Below, piece after piece: positions 34,348 through 44,327 of a stretch of DNA of 64,000 nucleotides (within the stretch, counting starts at the first letter, position 1; every line of letters starts with the position of its first letter). The DNA is from Effrenium voratum. Lineage: Eukaryota; Sar; Dinophyceae; Suessiales; Symbiodiniaceae. Both the position numbers and the translations under genes were made by a program. The notes beneath the pieces were generated by a model, which saw only the letters and a program-made list of their open reading frames with translations, had not been told where the DNA came from and ran no database searches. The stretch is taken from contig CAUJNA010000580.1 of the NCBI GenBank assembly GCA_963377175.1, forward strand, positions 920,347 to 984,346, written 5' to 3'.

Positions 34348-35257
34348 ATGATTAACAACCTCAAACACGAGTTAAGGAAACGCCCTACATATGATGAAAT
34401 GCTTAAACAAGCAATGACAAGCAAACTAAAAACAACAGTTATACTGAAGAAATACAAGAAATATGTGTTATTGAATAATTTTGATTTTGATGAGATGGAT
34501 TTAATGAATTATTTAAAAAAAAAAAAAATGAACGCAGAAGTTATGATGGCAGACAAGGCAACACAAACGCTTAACAAAGAAAACAAGGCAACGCAAACAG
34601 ACCTGCCATATGATAAGGCAACGCAAACTTATATTTTTGATGATATGACAAAACTATTAGGTGGGTCTTCAAAGAGTTTCAAAAGCAAATTGATAACCAA
34701 GGCTGAAGCAGAAGCATTAGCATTTACATATGACCCTGATGTATATGATGACGACGATGATGATGATGATGATAAAAAAAAAGATGATGATATTGATAAA
34801 TATAGAAATAAATTATTTATGTTGATGAGGATTATAGAATTTATGTTGAGGACGGGTTTTAGTATAGGACAAATAGTAGCACATTTAACATACCACACTA
34901 CATTGACTACAATTCAAGGTTCAGAGTTATTAGTTAATTTAACAATGAATTCATTAGTAACATCATACGATATAGCAACTGCCATAATGAATTGGTTAAA
35001 TACAAATGTTAGTGAAGAAGTTGAGATAAATACTTCCCCGCCTATTAGCGTTAATAGTTCTTTTATCTATCACTGTTAATAGTTCTTCAACGCATACTGT
35101 TAATTCATCATCGTCAGAAGAAAATGCTAATTATGAAATAGCGCCGCCGACTGATATGCCTGTCCCTACCGGTGTGGATGGGGACGAGTCTGAAGGTGAA
35201 GATGAAGATAAGGAAAAAGAAGAAGAAAAGAAACCCAGAATTTGTAAAATGCCTTAA
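34348..35257 (+). pseudogene. Protein with three KATQT (LC8-type) motifs, frameshifted near its end
   Basis: Open from the ATG at 34,348 for 243 residues; a shift near 35,065 then leads into an acidic Ser/Glu-rich tail to a stop at 35,257. Residues 70-74, 80-84 and 90-94 are each KATQT, exactly ten residues apart. KxTQT is the classic recognition motif of dynein light chain LC8 (DYNLL). The N-terminus shares LRKRPTYDE with the gene at 33,638. An Asp run (about 133-141) precedes a mostly hydrophobic helical region (about 150-215, FMLMRIIEFMLRTGFSIG) that could be membrane-active. It may recruit LC8/dynein or use LC8 as a dimerising clamp. The family is unknown. Confidence 0.6.
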
Positions 35258-35286
35258 AGAAATAATGACTTAATAATATAAGATAA

Positions 35287-35649
35287 ATGCCATTATATAG
35301 CAGGCACTCAGATGATGGAAGCGATATAATTTTAGGAGGAATACATGATGAAGATGATTATAATTTCTTTATGAGTATGTTGTATTTGAATAGTAGTTTT
35401 GTTGATGACATTGAAAGACATTATGAAAGTTCAGATGCTGATGCTATACCGCCTTCTAGTGATAGTGAAATAAGTAAAGCAGAAAAAGATAAGCAGTATC
35501 AAAAGGATTATCATAAAAAAACAATACTGTCAAGAAAAAATAATAAACCTTATACATGTAATATTTGTGGAAAATCAATTGCAAACAGTTCTAACAAATC
35601 AAGACATGAAAAAAGTAAAAAGTGTCAGAGTGCTAAAAATAATGTCTAA
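35287..35649 (+). CDS. C2H2-type zinc finger protein
   Basis: Intact frame of 120 residues starting MPLYSRHSDDGSDIILGG. Near the C-terminus YTCNICGKSIANSSNKSRHE then KSKKC gives CxxC and H...C spacing like a C2H2/C2HC finger. The N-terminal part is acidic. It lies just upstream of the integrase. A DNA-binding or regulatory role is plausible. Confidence 0.6.
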   Translation: MPLYSRHSDDGSDIILGGIHDEDDYNFFMSMLYLNSSFVDDIERHYESSDADAIPPSSDSEISKAEKDKQYQKDYHKKTILSRKNNKPYTCNICGKSIANSSNKSRHEKSKKCQSAKNNV

Positions 35650-35695
35650 TTGGATAATATGAATAAAACAAATTAATATAATCCAATTTCAATAT

Positions 35696-36613
35696 ATGAG
35701 TAACTTAAGTAATGAGGAGATATTGAGCAATCTCTGTTATGATTTAGAGAGTGGATACGGTTCAAAACAAAGTCTATACAATCAAGCAAAACAGAAAGGA
35801 GCAAGTGTAACATTAGAAGAAGTGGCAAAGTGGTTGAAGAAGCAACCGAACAAGCAAATAAAACCGTATCAGAATTATAACAGTTTCTTAGTGCCTTATG
35901 CCCGAGCAGAATTTCAAAAAGATATTATGGATATGAACATACTTAAGAAAGAAGATGAAGAGCGCTATGCATTGATTGTAATAGATGCTTTCAGTAAATT
36001 AGGTTTTGTGTATCCAATGTTTCAAAGAGACAGTCCTAATGTTTTGAAAGGGTTGAAAGAAGCATTTAAAGTTATGGGTGAAGCAATTCAAATATTTTCT
36101 GATGATGATGGAGCATTTAAAGCAGCAGTAAAGAAGTATTTAGACGACTTAGGTATAATACATAAGACGACACTAACACATGCCAATATTGTTGAGAGAT
36201 TTATTAGAACTATGAAAAAGGGTATAGGAGATAGAATACATTTTACTAAAGGTAGATGGACTGACATGTTGAAACCTACATTGAAGAAATACAATAGAAA
36301 TATTCACTCATCAACTGGAATGAAACCAAGTGAAGCGCATGATGATGACAACAGAGCAAATGTGAAAGCAAACCTTACACTGAAGCAAAAGCATATGAGA
36401 AAATATCCTAAGTTATCTGTTTCAGACACAGTTAAAATATACCAAAAAGGAAAAGGCAATTATACATCAAGGAAAGAGACCAACCCAAAATGGACGGAAA
36501 GGAGATACAAAATAGAAAGGATGGAAAAAGATATGACATTACAAACATACTATGTCTTGGAAGGATTGAAAAAGCATTATTTGAGACATGAATTATTACT
36601 AATTGAAAATTAG
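35696..36613 (+). CDS. rve-family (retroviral-type) integrase
   Basis: Intact frame of 305 residues. The catalytic core runs from about residue 70: D76 in FQKDIMDM, D137 in FSDDDGAF, and E167 in NIVERFIRTMKKG form the DDE triad (about 30 residues between the last two). IHSSTGMKPSEAH follows, as in Polinton integrases, and the C-terminus (LSVSDTVKIYQKGKG ... RRYKIERM) resembles the SH3-like/chromo-type tail. Such integrases join the element ends to host DNA. It is the only large core gene without visible damage. The stop codon lies within a hairpin-bearing tandem repeat. Confidence 0.88.
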   Translation: MSNLSNEEILSNLCYDLESGYGSKQSLYNQAKQKGASVTLEEVAKWLKKQPNKQIKPYQNYNSFLVPYARAEFQKDIMDMNILKKEDEERYALIVIDAFSKLGFVYPMFQRDSPNVLKGLKEAFKVMGEAIQIFSDDDGAFKAAVKKYLDDLGIIHKTTLTHANIVERFIRTMKKGIGDRIHFTKGRWTDMLKPTLKKYNRNIHSSTGMKPSEAHDDDNRANVKANLTLKQKHMRKYPKLSVSDTVKIYQKGKGNYTSRKETNPKWTERRYKIERMEKDMTLQTYYVLEGLKKHYLRHELLLIEN

Positions 36614-36760
36614 TAATAATTTAGGCTAATCTTTGATTTAGTCTTCATGAATTGTTACTAATTGAAAATTAGTAATAATAATTTAGGCGAATCTTTGATT
36701 TAGTCTTCATGAATTATTATTAATTGAAAATCAAAAAATAGTATTGTAGGCTAATAATTA
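36587..36760 (+). repeat. Tandem repeat of about 62-66 bp overlapping the integrase 3' end
   Basis: The unit CATGAATTATTACTAATTGAA...TTTGATTTAGTCTT occurs twice in full and a third time in part. The first unit contains the last eight codons of the integrase. Two units hold a strong hairpin. Confidence 0.7.
36595..36617. terminator. Hairpin at the integrase stop codon, repeated downstream
   Basis: ATTACTAATT-GAA-AATTAGTAAT is a perfect 10-bp stem spanning the integrase stop codon (36,611-36,613). A 9-bp version recurs at 36,655-36,675 in the next repeat unit. Probable transcript 3'-end element by position. Confidence 0.5.
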
Positions 36761-36839
36761 GTTATGTAGTTTTTAGAATTTTGTGACTTTTAAACAAGAC
36801 TTAAAGAGAAAACCATAATTAAACTATATAGTTATCAAT

Positions 36840-39800
36840 ATGAATAGAGAATTAGCGCCAGATGAAAACACTAAAATAGTTAAGTATCTTCTTAAAGAAA
36901 ATTTAGGAGAATACAAAGTAAATAATAAAGGTAAAAACTTAAAACCATAATTATAGGAAACAACCAGTATAGATACAATCCAGAAAAACCAATAAGCAAT
37001 AGATTGAGTAAGAGACTTCAAGCAGTAAAGAAGACTAATGACTACAAAGCAAATCAAATCAGAGAAAGAGTAGGAGCAAGAACGGTCTTAAAACATGATA
37101 TTAAGAAAAAAGCAGTCATAACAGAAGAAAGAAGTGCCTTTAGAGCATATGCCAACGCCTACACAATTTCAAACATTATTTTAAAAGAGTTGAACGGATT
37201 GACTTATTTTAATTATCAATTTGATAGGCTTCATAAATACTTGAAAGAAAAAAGAGGAATGAAACTGAATGCTACAATAAATATAAAAGTTATGAACTTA
37301 TTTGATGAGGAGAGAAACGCAACAGTTCGAACACGGTCTTACACCATTGTAAATGAAGAGGAGTTAAGGAATGCTTTGAAAAGAATGAGACCTGATATTG
37401 AAACGATAATTTTGGATATGGGGTTGTATCAGTCAGGATTAATCATTGATAAAATTAATAATATATACATTTTGTACAATAAACACAATCCTACTAGAGC
37501 AGGTAAATATATTGAACTTCCAGAATGGATTCAAAAGAAAAAGGCGTGTATCAATATTAAAAATCAAGATGACAAGTGTTTTAAATACTCTATTGAATGT
37601 GGATATTGCAATATTTACGATAAATCACACCCTGAAAAGATGTTTCACTACAAGAAAGTAGAAAGTGACTTGACTTTTGAGGGTATTAACTTTCCTGCCA
37701 ATATCAGATAAATTTGAAGAAAATAATAAAACAGTGTCCATCAATGTTTATGAGATTGATGATAATGAACAAATTGTTAGTAGTAGAAAATTAAAAAAAC
37801 AAAGATGCTTTATGTCATGTTGATTTGTCGAGAGTTGATGATGGAGATTATAGCCATTATGTATATATAAAAAGTTTGAGCAGACTTATTAACTGCCAAA
37901 AAAGTAAGCATGATGGTAAGTCTTATTTTTGTAAATATTGTTGTCATGGATTCGGAAATGAAGAATTATTGAATAAACATTGTGATAAGGGATGTATGGA
38001 AGTTGAAGGACAGCAAATAGTTATGCCTACGTCTTATGAGAAAATGATTTTTTAACATCATTTCAAAAAGTTAAGATGTCCTTTTGTTGTTTATGCTGAT
38101 TTTGAATGCTTTGACGGAGGAAGTGAAAATCCTGATGAAGATAAAAACACTTTTCTTATCAAGAGCATACACCATGTGGTTTTATGCTTAATATGGTTAA
38201 TGCTGTTGATAATACAAATTATGAATTTATGTACCGTGGCAAAGATGCTGTTGATGTGTTTTGTCAAAAACTTAATGAGATTAGGGCAGAAGTAAAGGAG
38301 AGGATGGGAGAAAACTAAAAAAAAAAAAAAACATGACTGGTGAAGACAAAGAAGATTTTAAAAATGCCAAGAAATGCTTTATTTGTGGGGATAAGTTTAG
38401 AATGAACTATAGCAATGCTAAGGAAGCAGAGAAATATAAAAAGGTTCGTGACCATTGTAATTTTACTGGTAAGTATAGAGGTTGTGCTCATAGTGTTTGC
38501 AATCTTAATTTTTGTAATAGATATCCGGTATTCTTCCATAACATGAAAAATTATGATGGCCATTTGATTATTCAAAATGCGGATAAATTAAGTAACAACC
38601 ATAAAATAGATGTCATCGCCCAGAACAGTGAGAAATTTATTAATATCAGTTTTGAAAGTTTGAGTGTTAAGGACAGTTTCGGTTTATTGACTGCCTCATT
38701 AGAGAAGTTGGTTTCGTTGAGTAAGTATGATAATACGGATGAAAAAGATAAACGTAAATGGTTACTGCGTCATAACTGGCAAGATAATTTTAGATATAGC
38801 AGTAAAAACGATATGATTAAGAGTGAGAAATGTTTAGATTTATTAACTGACAAAGGCGCTTATCCGTATGACTACATGAATTCATTTGATAAATTTGATG
38901 ATGAGCAATTGCCGTGTAAAGACGATTTTTATAGTCAGTTGAGTGAAGAAAGCATAAGTTATGAAGACTATGAAAGAGCAAAAATGATATGGAAGCATTT
39001 CAACATGAAGAATATGGGCGAATACCATGATTTATATCTGAAAACTGATGTATTATTATTGACCGACATTTTTGAAAACTTTAGAGATGTATGTATGAAA
39101 GATTATGGATTAGACCCTGCTTATTACTATACATTGCCTAACTTTGCTTTTGATGCTATGTTAAAAATGACTGGAATAGAGATTGATTTAATATATGACC
39201 AAGACATGTATGAAATGATAGAGGCTGGACTTAGAGGCGGTATGACACAAACAACATGTAAGAAAGTAGAAGCAAATAATAAATATATGGGAGAAGATTA
39301 TGATAAAAACAAAGAAAGTAGTTATATCTTTTACGGTGATGCTAATAATTTGTATGGATTAAGCATGATACAAAAACTACCGTATAAGAATTTAAAATGG
39401 GATGATACATTGAAAGAAGAAGATATTATTAATTACAAAAATAATAATATTGGATATATTCTAGAAGTGGATTTAGAATATCCTAAAGAATTACACGATT
39501 TACACAATGACTATCCAATGGCGCCTGAGGTTATGAATGTCAAAGCCGACATGCTGTCGGACAAAACAAATGAAATTTATGAATTGTTAAATCGTAAAAA
39601 ACCTGCGGATGAGAAGACAAATAAATTAATTCTAAATTTGAATGATAAAGAAAAATATGTAGTCCATATAAGAACTTTACATTTTTTTTGGAAAAAGGAT
39701 CAAAACTTAAGAAAATTCATAGAGCGATTAAATTTGAACAAAAAGAAGTTTTAAAACCGTGCATTGAGTTTAACACTGAGAAGAGGAAGAATGCTAGAAA

Positions 39801-40605
39801 TGATTTTGAAAAAGATGTTTATAAATTGATGAACAATGCCTGTTTTGGAAAGACCATGGAAGATAAGCGTAAGCATTTAGACTTTGAAGTTGTTAGTGAC
39901 GAAACTAAATATATGAAATGTGTAAATAATCCTTCATTCAAAAATAGTCATATCATCAATGAAAATCTGGTAGGAGTTGAAAAGCAAAAAGCAAAGTTAA
40001 AACTAGATAAACCTGTTTTCACGGGTATGACTATTTTAGATTTGAGTAAGCAACATATGTATAGCTTTTATTATGATGTTATGAAACCTAAATATGCAGA
40101 TGATGTTGGAATGGTTTATACTGACACTGACAGTTTTGTATTTCATATTAAAACTGATGACCTTTATGATGACTTTAAACATATCAAAAAAGAAATGGAT
40201 TTTTCAGATTGTCCTAAAGACCATAAATGTTTTGACGCTAGTAATAAAAAGTATTAGGTAAATTTAAGGATGAGACAGCAAGTAAAGTAATTACTGGATT
40301 TATAGGTCTTCGTCCTAAATGTTATGCTTTTAAAATTCATGGTGATGACAAAGAACATAAGAAATGCAAGGGAACAGCAAAGCATGTAGTGAAGAGACAA
40401 CTAACATATGAACAATATGATAGAGTATTGAGGACTAATGAAGTTATACATAAATCATTCAATAGCATTAGAAGCAAAAATCATAAAATATTTAGTATTA
40501 ATACAACTAAAATAAGTCTGAATAGTTATGAAAAATAAAAGATATTGGACATCGGATAGGGACAGCTTAGCATATGGTCATTGGAAAACTAACAACTTAA
40601 AATGA
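36840..40605 (+). pseudogene. Family B DNA polymerase, protein-primed Polinton type, broken
   Basis: About 1,250 codons in several frames. The N-terminal part contains RAGKYIELPEWIQKKKACIN and a C2H2-like CKYCCHGFGN segment, usual for Maverick/adintovirus polymerases. The exonuclease motifs are VVYADFECF (38,090) and FFHNMKNYDGHLI (38,540). Polymerase motifs are DANNLYGLSM (A, 39,340), KLMNNACFGKTMED (B, 39,830) and VYTDTDSF (C, 40,115). The tail ends KRYWTSDRDSLAYGH. Frameshifts occur near 36,945, 37,705, 37,800, 38,055, 38,165, 38,330, 39,690, 40,255 and 40,535, several in A runs. Residues for exonuclease and polymerase activity are all present but in separate frames. In intact relatives this enzyme copies the linear genome from a terminal protein primer. 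Confidence 0.9.
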
Positions 40606-40729
40606 CTTAAAGAAATATTGCCTCAATATATTAAGATAGAAATGAGCGACAGAAAGTGAATATAGTCAATATAGTGAATATAGTGATACAGTCGGTGTCG
40701 ATGCTAAAAATATATTGAAACAAAAGTTT

Positions 40730-41227
40730 ATGAATTACAAATGTACAGACTGCGAGATGCTAAAATTTCCAATTAAACAGGGTTTTATAAATGGTGTTTG
40801 TAATAATATTTGTCAATATGTAATATGCGATAATTGCAATAAAATTATAAACAAAATTGACGATATGAATAACAGAGATATTGATAATAGAAATGCTGAA
40901 ACTCTTGATGATGATTTAGAAATATGTGCGTTTATTGAAATGAAAAAGTTCTTGACCGAAGAAGAGTTTGATAATTTATTATATGAGGGCGATGATGAAG
41001 GAAATGCTAATGATTCTATTTTTAAGTATTGTAGCATGGTAAAAAGATTATACAATATGTATTTTAGCATTAAACGTTTAAAATATGAAGCATTGAATGA
41101 TAATGACTTTGATTTTGTAAATGAGTTTTTAAATTATAAGTATAAAGCTCATGAACTTAGATACACAGTAAGAAAAGCAATTAGGACAATGGGCTGGTTT
41201 AAAAAGGAAATCGGAAATAATATTTAG
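40730..41227 (+). CDS. Cys-rich hypothetical protein, 165 residues
   Basis: The frame from the ATG at 40,730 starts MNYKCTDCEMLKFPIKQGFI and has a set of cysteines (CxxC near the start, then CNNICQYVICDNCNK) that could bind zinc. An acidic middle (ETLDDDLEICAFIEMKK) is followed by a basic helical C-terminus. The frame is open a little upstream but without an ATG. No family recognised. It follows the polymerase on the same strand. Confidence 0.5.
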   Translation: MNYKCTDCEMLKFPIKQGFINGVCNNICQYVICDNCNKIINKIDDMNNRDIDNRNAETLDDDLEICAFIEMKKFLTEEEFDNLLYEGDDEGNANDSIFKYCSMVKRLYNMYFSIKRLKYEALNDNDFDFVNEFLNYKYKAHELRYTVRKAIRTMGWFKKEIGNNI

Positions 41228-41310
41228 AATGAAAAAACAGTTGATAAAATAATGAAACGAATTACGAAAAAGACTTTTAAAATTAACTAGAAATAAAGTT
41301 GAACTCATAG

Positions 41311-41350
41311 TATAATTATAACATGTAAAGTCTTATATGTTATAATTATA
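41311..41350. terminator. Strong hairpin downstream of the Cys-rich gene
   Basis: TATAATTATAACAT and ATGTTATAATTATA form a perfect 14-bp stem around a 12-nt loop. It lies 84 bp after the stop at 41,227 and before the next gene. Confidence 0.5.
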
Positions 41351-41423
41351 ATGTACTTATCGTTTGTTTCTTAATGACTTAAAATGACTTTAAAGAAATA
41401 GTGCCTTAATATAATAAGAGGAA

Positions 41424-42114
41424 ATGACACTGTTTAATTATAACAGTTGTCCTTGTAAAATTAAAAACTGTAAGTCTGTTGTAGCACTAGCAACCTGTTA
41501 ATGTTTGTAATATTATTGGTGACTATAATAAATCAGATTGTTTTAAATGTCGGTGTTTGAAAGAAAAAGAAGAGAGTCTCATGAAAGAACCATTTTTAAA
41601 AGATGAAGGATTAGAAAAAGCAGAGGCTCAGTTATTGTTCTTCAGAAGTATGTTTAACAAAAATATTACTCAACTACATTTAAATCATCAAGATATCAAA
41701 AGTTATAGAAAATCAATAGATAAATTGTTTGATAAACAAGAGGTTAAACAAAGATGTGTGAAGAGGAAAAGTTATTATCAAGCAATGAAATCATACTGTA
41801 AAAATAACAGTCTTGAAGTTACAAGCATTTTAGAATACTGTATTAATATTAAGGAATTAAAACATATGTTGCGTTATGGGTTATTCATGCCAAATCTAAA
41901 CAGTTGGTGGGAATATAGAAATAAAGATTATTATATGAGAAACATCTTAAGCAACTTAATTGAAATTTACACAGACCAATTAATAAAAGGATACGAGCAT
42001 TCTTGTTGTGAGTATAGTATGAGTTGTTATAATGGTTGTATCGCTGGTGAGATTGAATTTGGATATAAAAAAGAAGAAGAAAAAAAACGGTTTATTTATA
42101 TTATGCTATTATAA
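41424..42114 (+). pseudogene. Cys-rich protein, one frameshift
   Basis: It starts MTLFNYNSCPCKIKNCKSVV, meets a stop at about 41,501, and continues in another frame as NVCNIIGDYNKSDCFKCRCL and on through a helical, charged stretch to the end at 42,114. The second part alone gives 185 residues from an ATG-less start, or about 178 from the ATG at 41,581. The C-terminal half has CCEYSMSCYNGC. Unknown family; last gene before the right TIR. Confidence 0.5.
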
Positions 42115-42210
42115 TATAATTAACATTGTAAAACTTTATAAACTTTCATTATACTATACTTCTACTTCTACTCTATACAATATTGTTCATTTGATAATTA
42201 TTACATCTTC

Positions 42211-42588
42211 TTGATTTGCTTGTCTCTTTCAAAGTGTGTTGTTTGAACTTGGTATGATCTTTTGATTTTTTCGTGCTTTGGCTGTTTGTATTTATTTGTT
42301 TGATACTCTTCTGACATTTTTTATTGTTATGCTGCTTTGAAATTTGTTAGTGTGTGTGTGTGTGTGTTTGAGTTTGTGTTCTTTGATGGTTTTAGTTTTG
42401 CTGTTTTGTTGGTATGCTTGATTGAATTGTTTAATGTTGTATGCTGTGATGTTATTTTTTGTTTGTTGGTTGTTCTCATTTATTTTGTTTGCTTGTTGTT
42501 CTTATTTTTGTTTGCTATTTGTTGTGTTGCTGTTAGAAAAAACATAGTAAATAGGGCAATTCCTGGAATTGTCCTTTTACTATTTTTT
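42211..42588 (-). repeat. Right terminal inverted repeat of the viral element
   Basis: Reverse complement of the left repeat, from CTTGATTTGCTTGTCTCTTTC inward to TTTTACTATTTTTT at the outer end. The GT dinucleotide run and the terminal palindrome (42,554-42,574, one mismatch) are kept. The two TIR copies differ at scattered sites, so the insertion is not brand new or the copies are not kept identical. Confidence 0.93.
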
Positions 42589-42655
42589 CACCCACCCACC
42601 CACCCACCCACCCACCCACCCACCCACCCACCCACCCACCCACCCACCCACCCAC
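42589..42655. repeat. (CCCA)n microsatellite, right half of the insertion target
   Basis: About 67 bp of CCCA units directly after the right TIR, continuing the array seen at 20,140-20,252. Confidence 0.9.
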
Positions 42656-44212
42656 AGACCTACCCTTACAGTGGTCTGATCATCCAAGTGCCGGGCCATC
42701 GCCCTCCAGGTACTTGACTGCCCGCTGGAGCAGGCGAACTCGGCACGAACTTTTCGCCCGGCCCGGCCCGGCCCACCGCGGCCCCACTTACACCTGGTGC
42801 TGGTTTTCTGCAGCCCCAAACCACCTCATGCAATTTGAGCTTTCACTTCTTCTTTTCCAAACCATCCCGAAAAGCAACAACCTCCCGCCGAAGGAGAAAA
42901 AAATAAGCTCGGGTGATATGCCCAGCAGCATGCCATGCTCTTTTTAGTGCTCGCACCACCCCGCAGCCCTGGCAGGCAGAACCTCGTGGAACCCTGGTAA
43001 AACGGAACCCTCGTAGAACCTTAAGGCTTCAGCTGGGGAAACACCTGCTGTACCATCGCCCTTGCCGGCCGCTTCGAATCCCAAAGAAAGCGACAGACCG
43101 CGGGAACCCGCACCTAGTCGAGGGTCTTCTCGATCTGCTGGCGCCCTAACGGGAGAGGGCTTGGGGGAAGGGGCAGTTGGGCTGGGTTCCCCCAAAAATG
43201 GTGCGGATGTGCCTTTCGTGTCTTTCTTTTTCTGAACCCTGACAAAAAGGTACCCTGGAGAAATGATGTCATGGACAAGGCTCCCCAAGGAAGCTCACGG
43301 GCCAATCCCTCAGCGCCCCACAGGTTGGCTGCAGGCACCTTGGATTCGAAATGGCCAACCTCCCCCGAAGTTCAAGCTTTTGCAGCTGCAAGAGTTGGGG
43401 GACTCAGAAAAAGGCTATGGCTCAGCCGCATGTGAAACCTGCCAATTGAGTTCGACCAAGTGTTCTGTGCGAGGTGCTGCCAGTAAAACCACAATCTCTC
43501 AGAAGGACATCCAAAGAATGCACTTTTGTCACATACCAAAAGCTCTTGAACTAGCGCCCCAACCCCACCCCCACCCCCCCCGGCTCGCTCAGGAAGACAT
43601 GAAATATACTCCTAAGGCGTTTTTGATTGCCCCCACCCCACCCCCACCCCCACCCCCGCGGCTCGCTCAGCAAGACATGAAATATACTCCTAACCCCCTT
43701 CACCCCCCCCCCCCCCTCATCCCCCCCCACCCCCCTCGCGCATCCGCGCATGCCCAAGGCACCAGGATGGAGACCAGCTTCCGCGGGTTGAAGAGCTGCG
43801 CGTTGGACTCGATCAGCGCCCAGAAGGCCTCGATCAAGCTCAGCGAGCTGCGCGGTTTTGTTCGATCCGCGCATCCGGATGCGCACGGATTTTTTTGGTT
43901 GGGGGGGGGGGGGGCGGCGTTTTACGTGTTTTTGAAGAAATCGCTCACCGAAAAACACCGCCATCTTTGGAAGATGTTTTTGCTCTGGGCTCAAGACGTA
44001 GGCTGAATGCACGACTCAATGCGAGACTTGCAAATTGAAACCCACCCTGGCCTTGTCGCCAGCATTGGACCTCAAACGAGCAAATCGCGTTCCGAGCTGA
44101 AACGTGCAGGATGCCATGGATCCAGACCTGACAGGAAGACCTGCGCCGTCAATGCGCCTTGTTTGGAGGCAACCGCCTGGCGCGCCTTAAGGGGACTAAA
44201 AGCATCTTAAAC

Positions 44213-44327
44213 CATAGGTGTTCTTTTTGGTTGAAAGAGGGGTTTCCCTGGTCAATGGAATAAAACCAACCTAAACCAGTGGAACCGTGGAACCCATCTA
44301 ACCATAACCTAAAAAGGACACCTATGG
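44213..44327. repeat. MITE-like foldback element, family 1b, with 7-bp target duplication
   Basis: Ends CATAGGTGTTCTTTTTGG and CCTAAAAAGGACACCTATGG are inverted repeats. CTTAAAC flanks both sides (44,206-44,212 and 44,328-44,334). Confidence 0.75.

Larger units (their letters stand above)
20253..42588. mobile_element. Integrated Polinton/adintovirus-like DNA virus, 22.3 kb
   Basis: The element is bounded by imperfect terminal inverted repeats of about 375 bp (20,253-20,625 and 42,211-42,588) and carries a Polinton-type gene set: family B DNA polymerase of the protein-primed type, rve integrase, A32-like packaging ATPase, double jelly-roll major capsid protein and penton protein. It also has a fibre with an S74 domain, a lipase and a methyltransferase. 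Its core (about 22.83-42.21 kb) is strongly AT-rich against GC-richer host DNA. Polymerase plus integrase point to the Polinton/Maverick-adintovirus side; the lipase and lack of a recognised protease recall some Polinton-like viruses. Most large genes carry frameshifts, so it is probably endogenous and not fully functional. Exact lineage needs capsid and polymerase trees. Confidence 0.93.
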
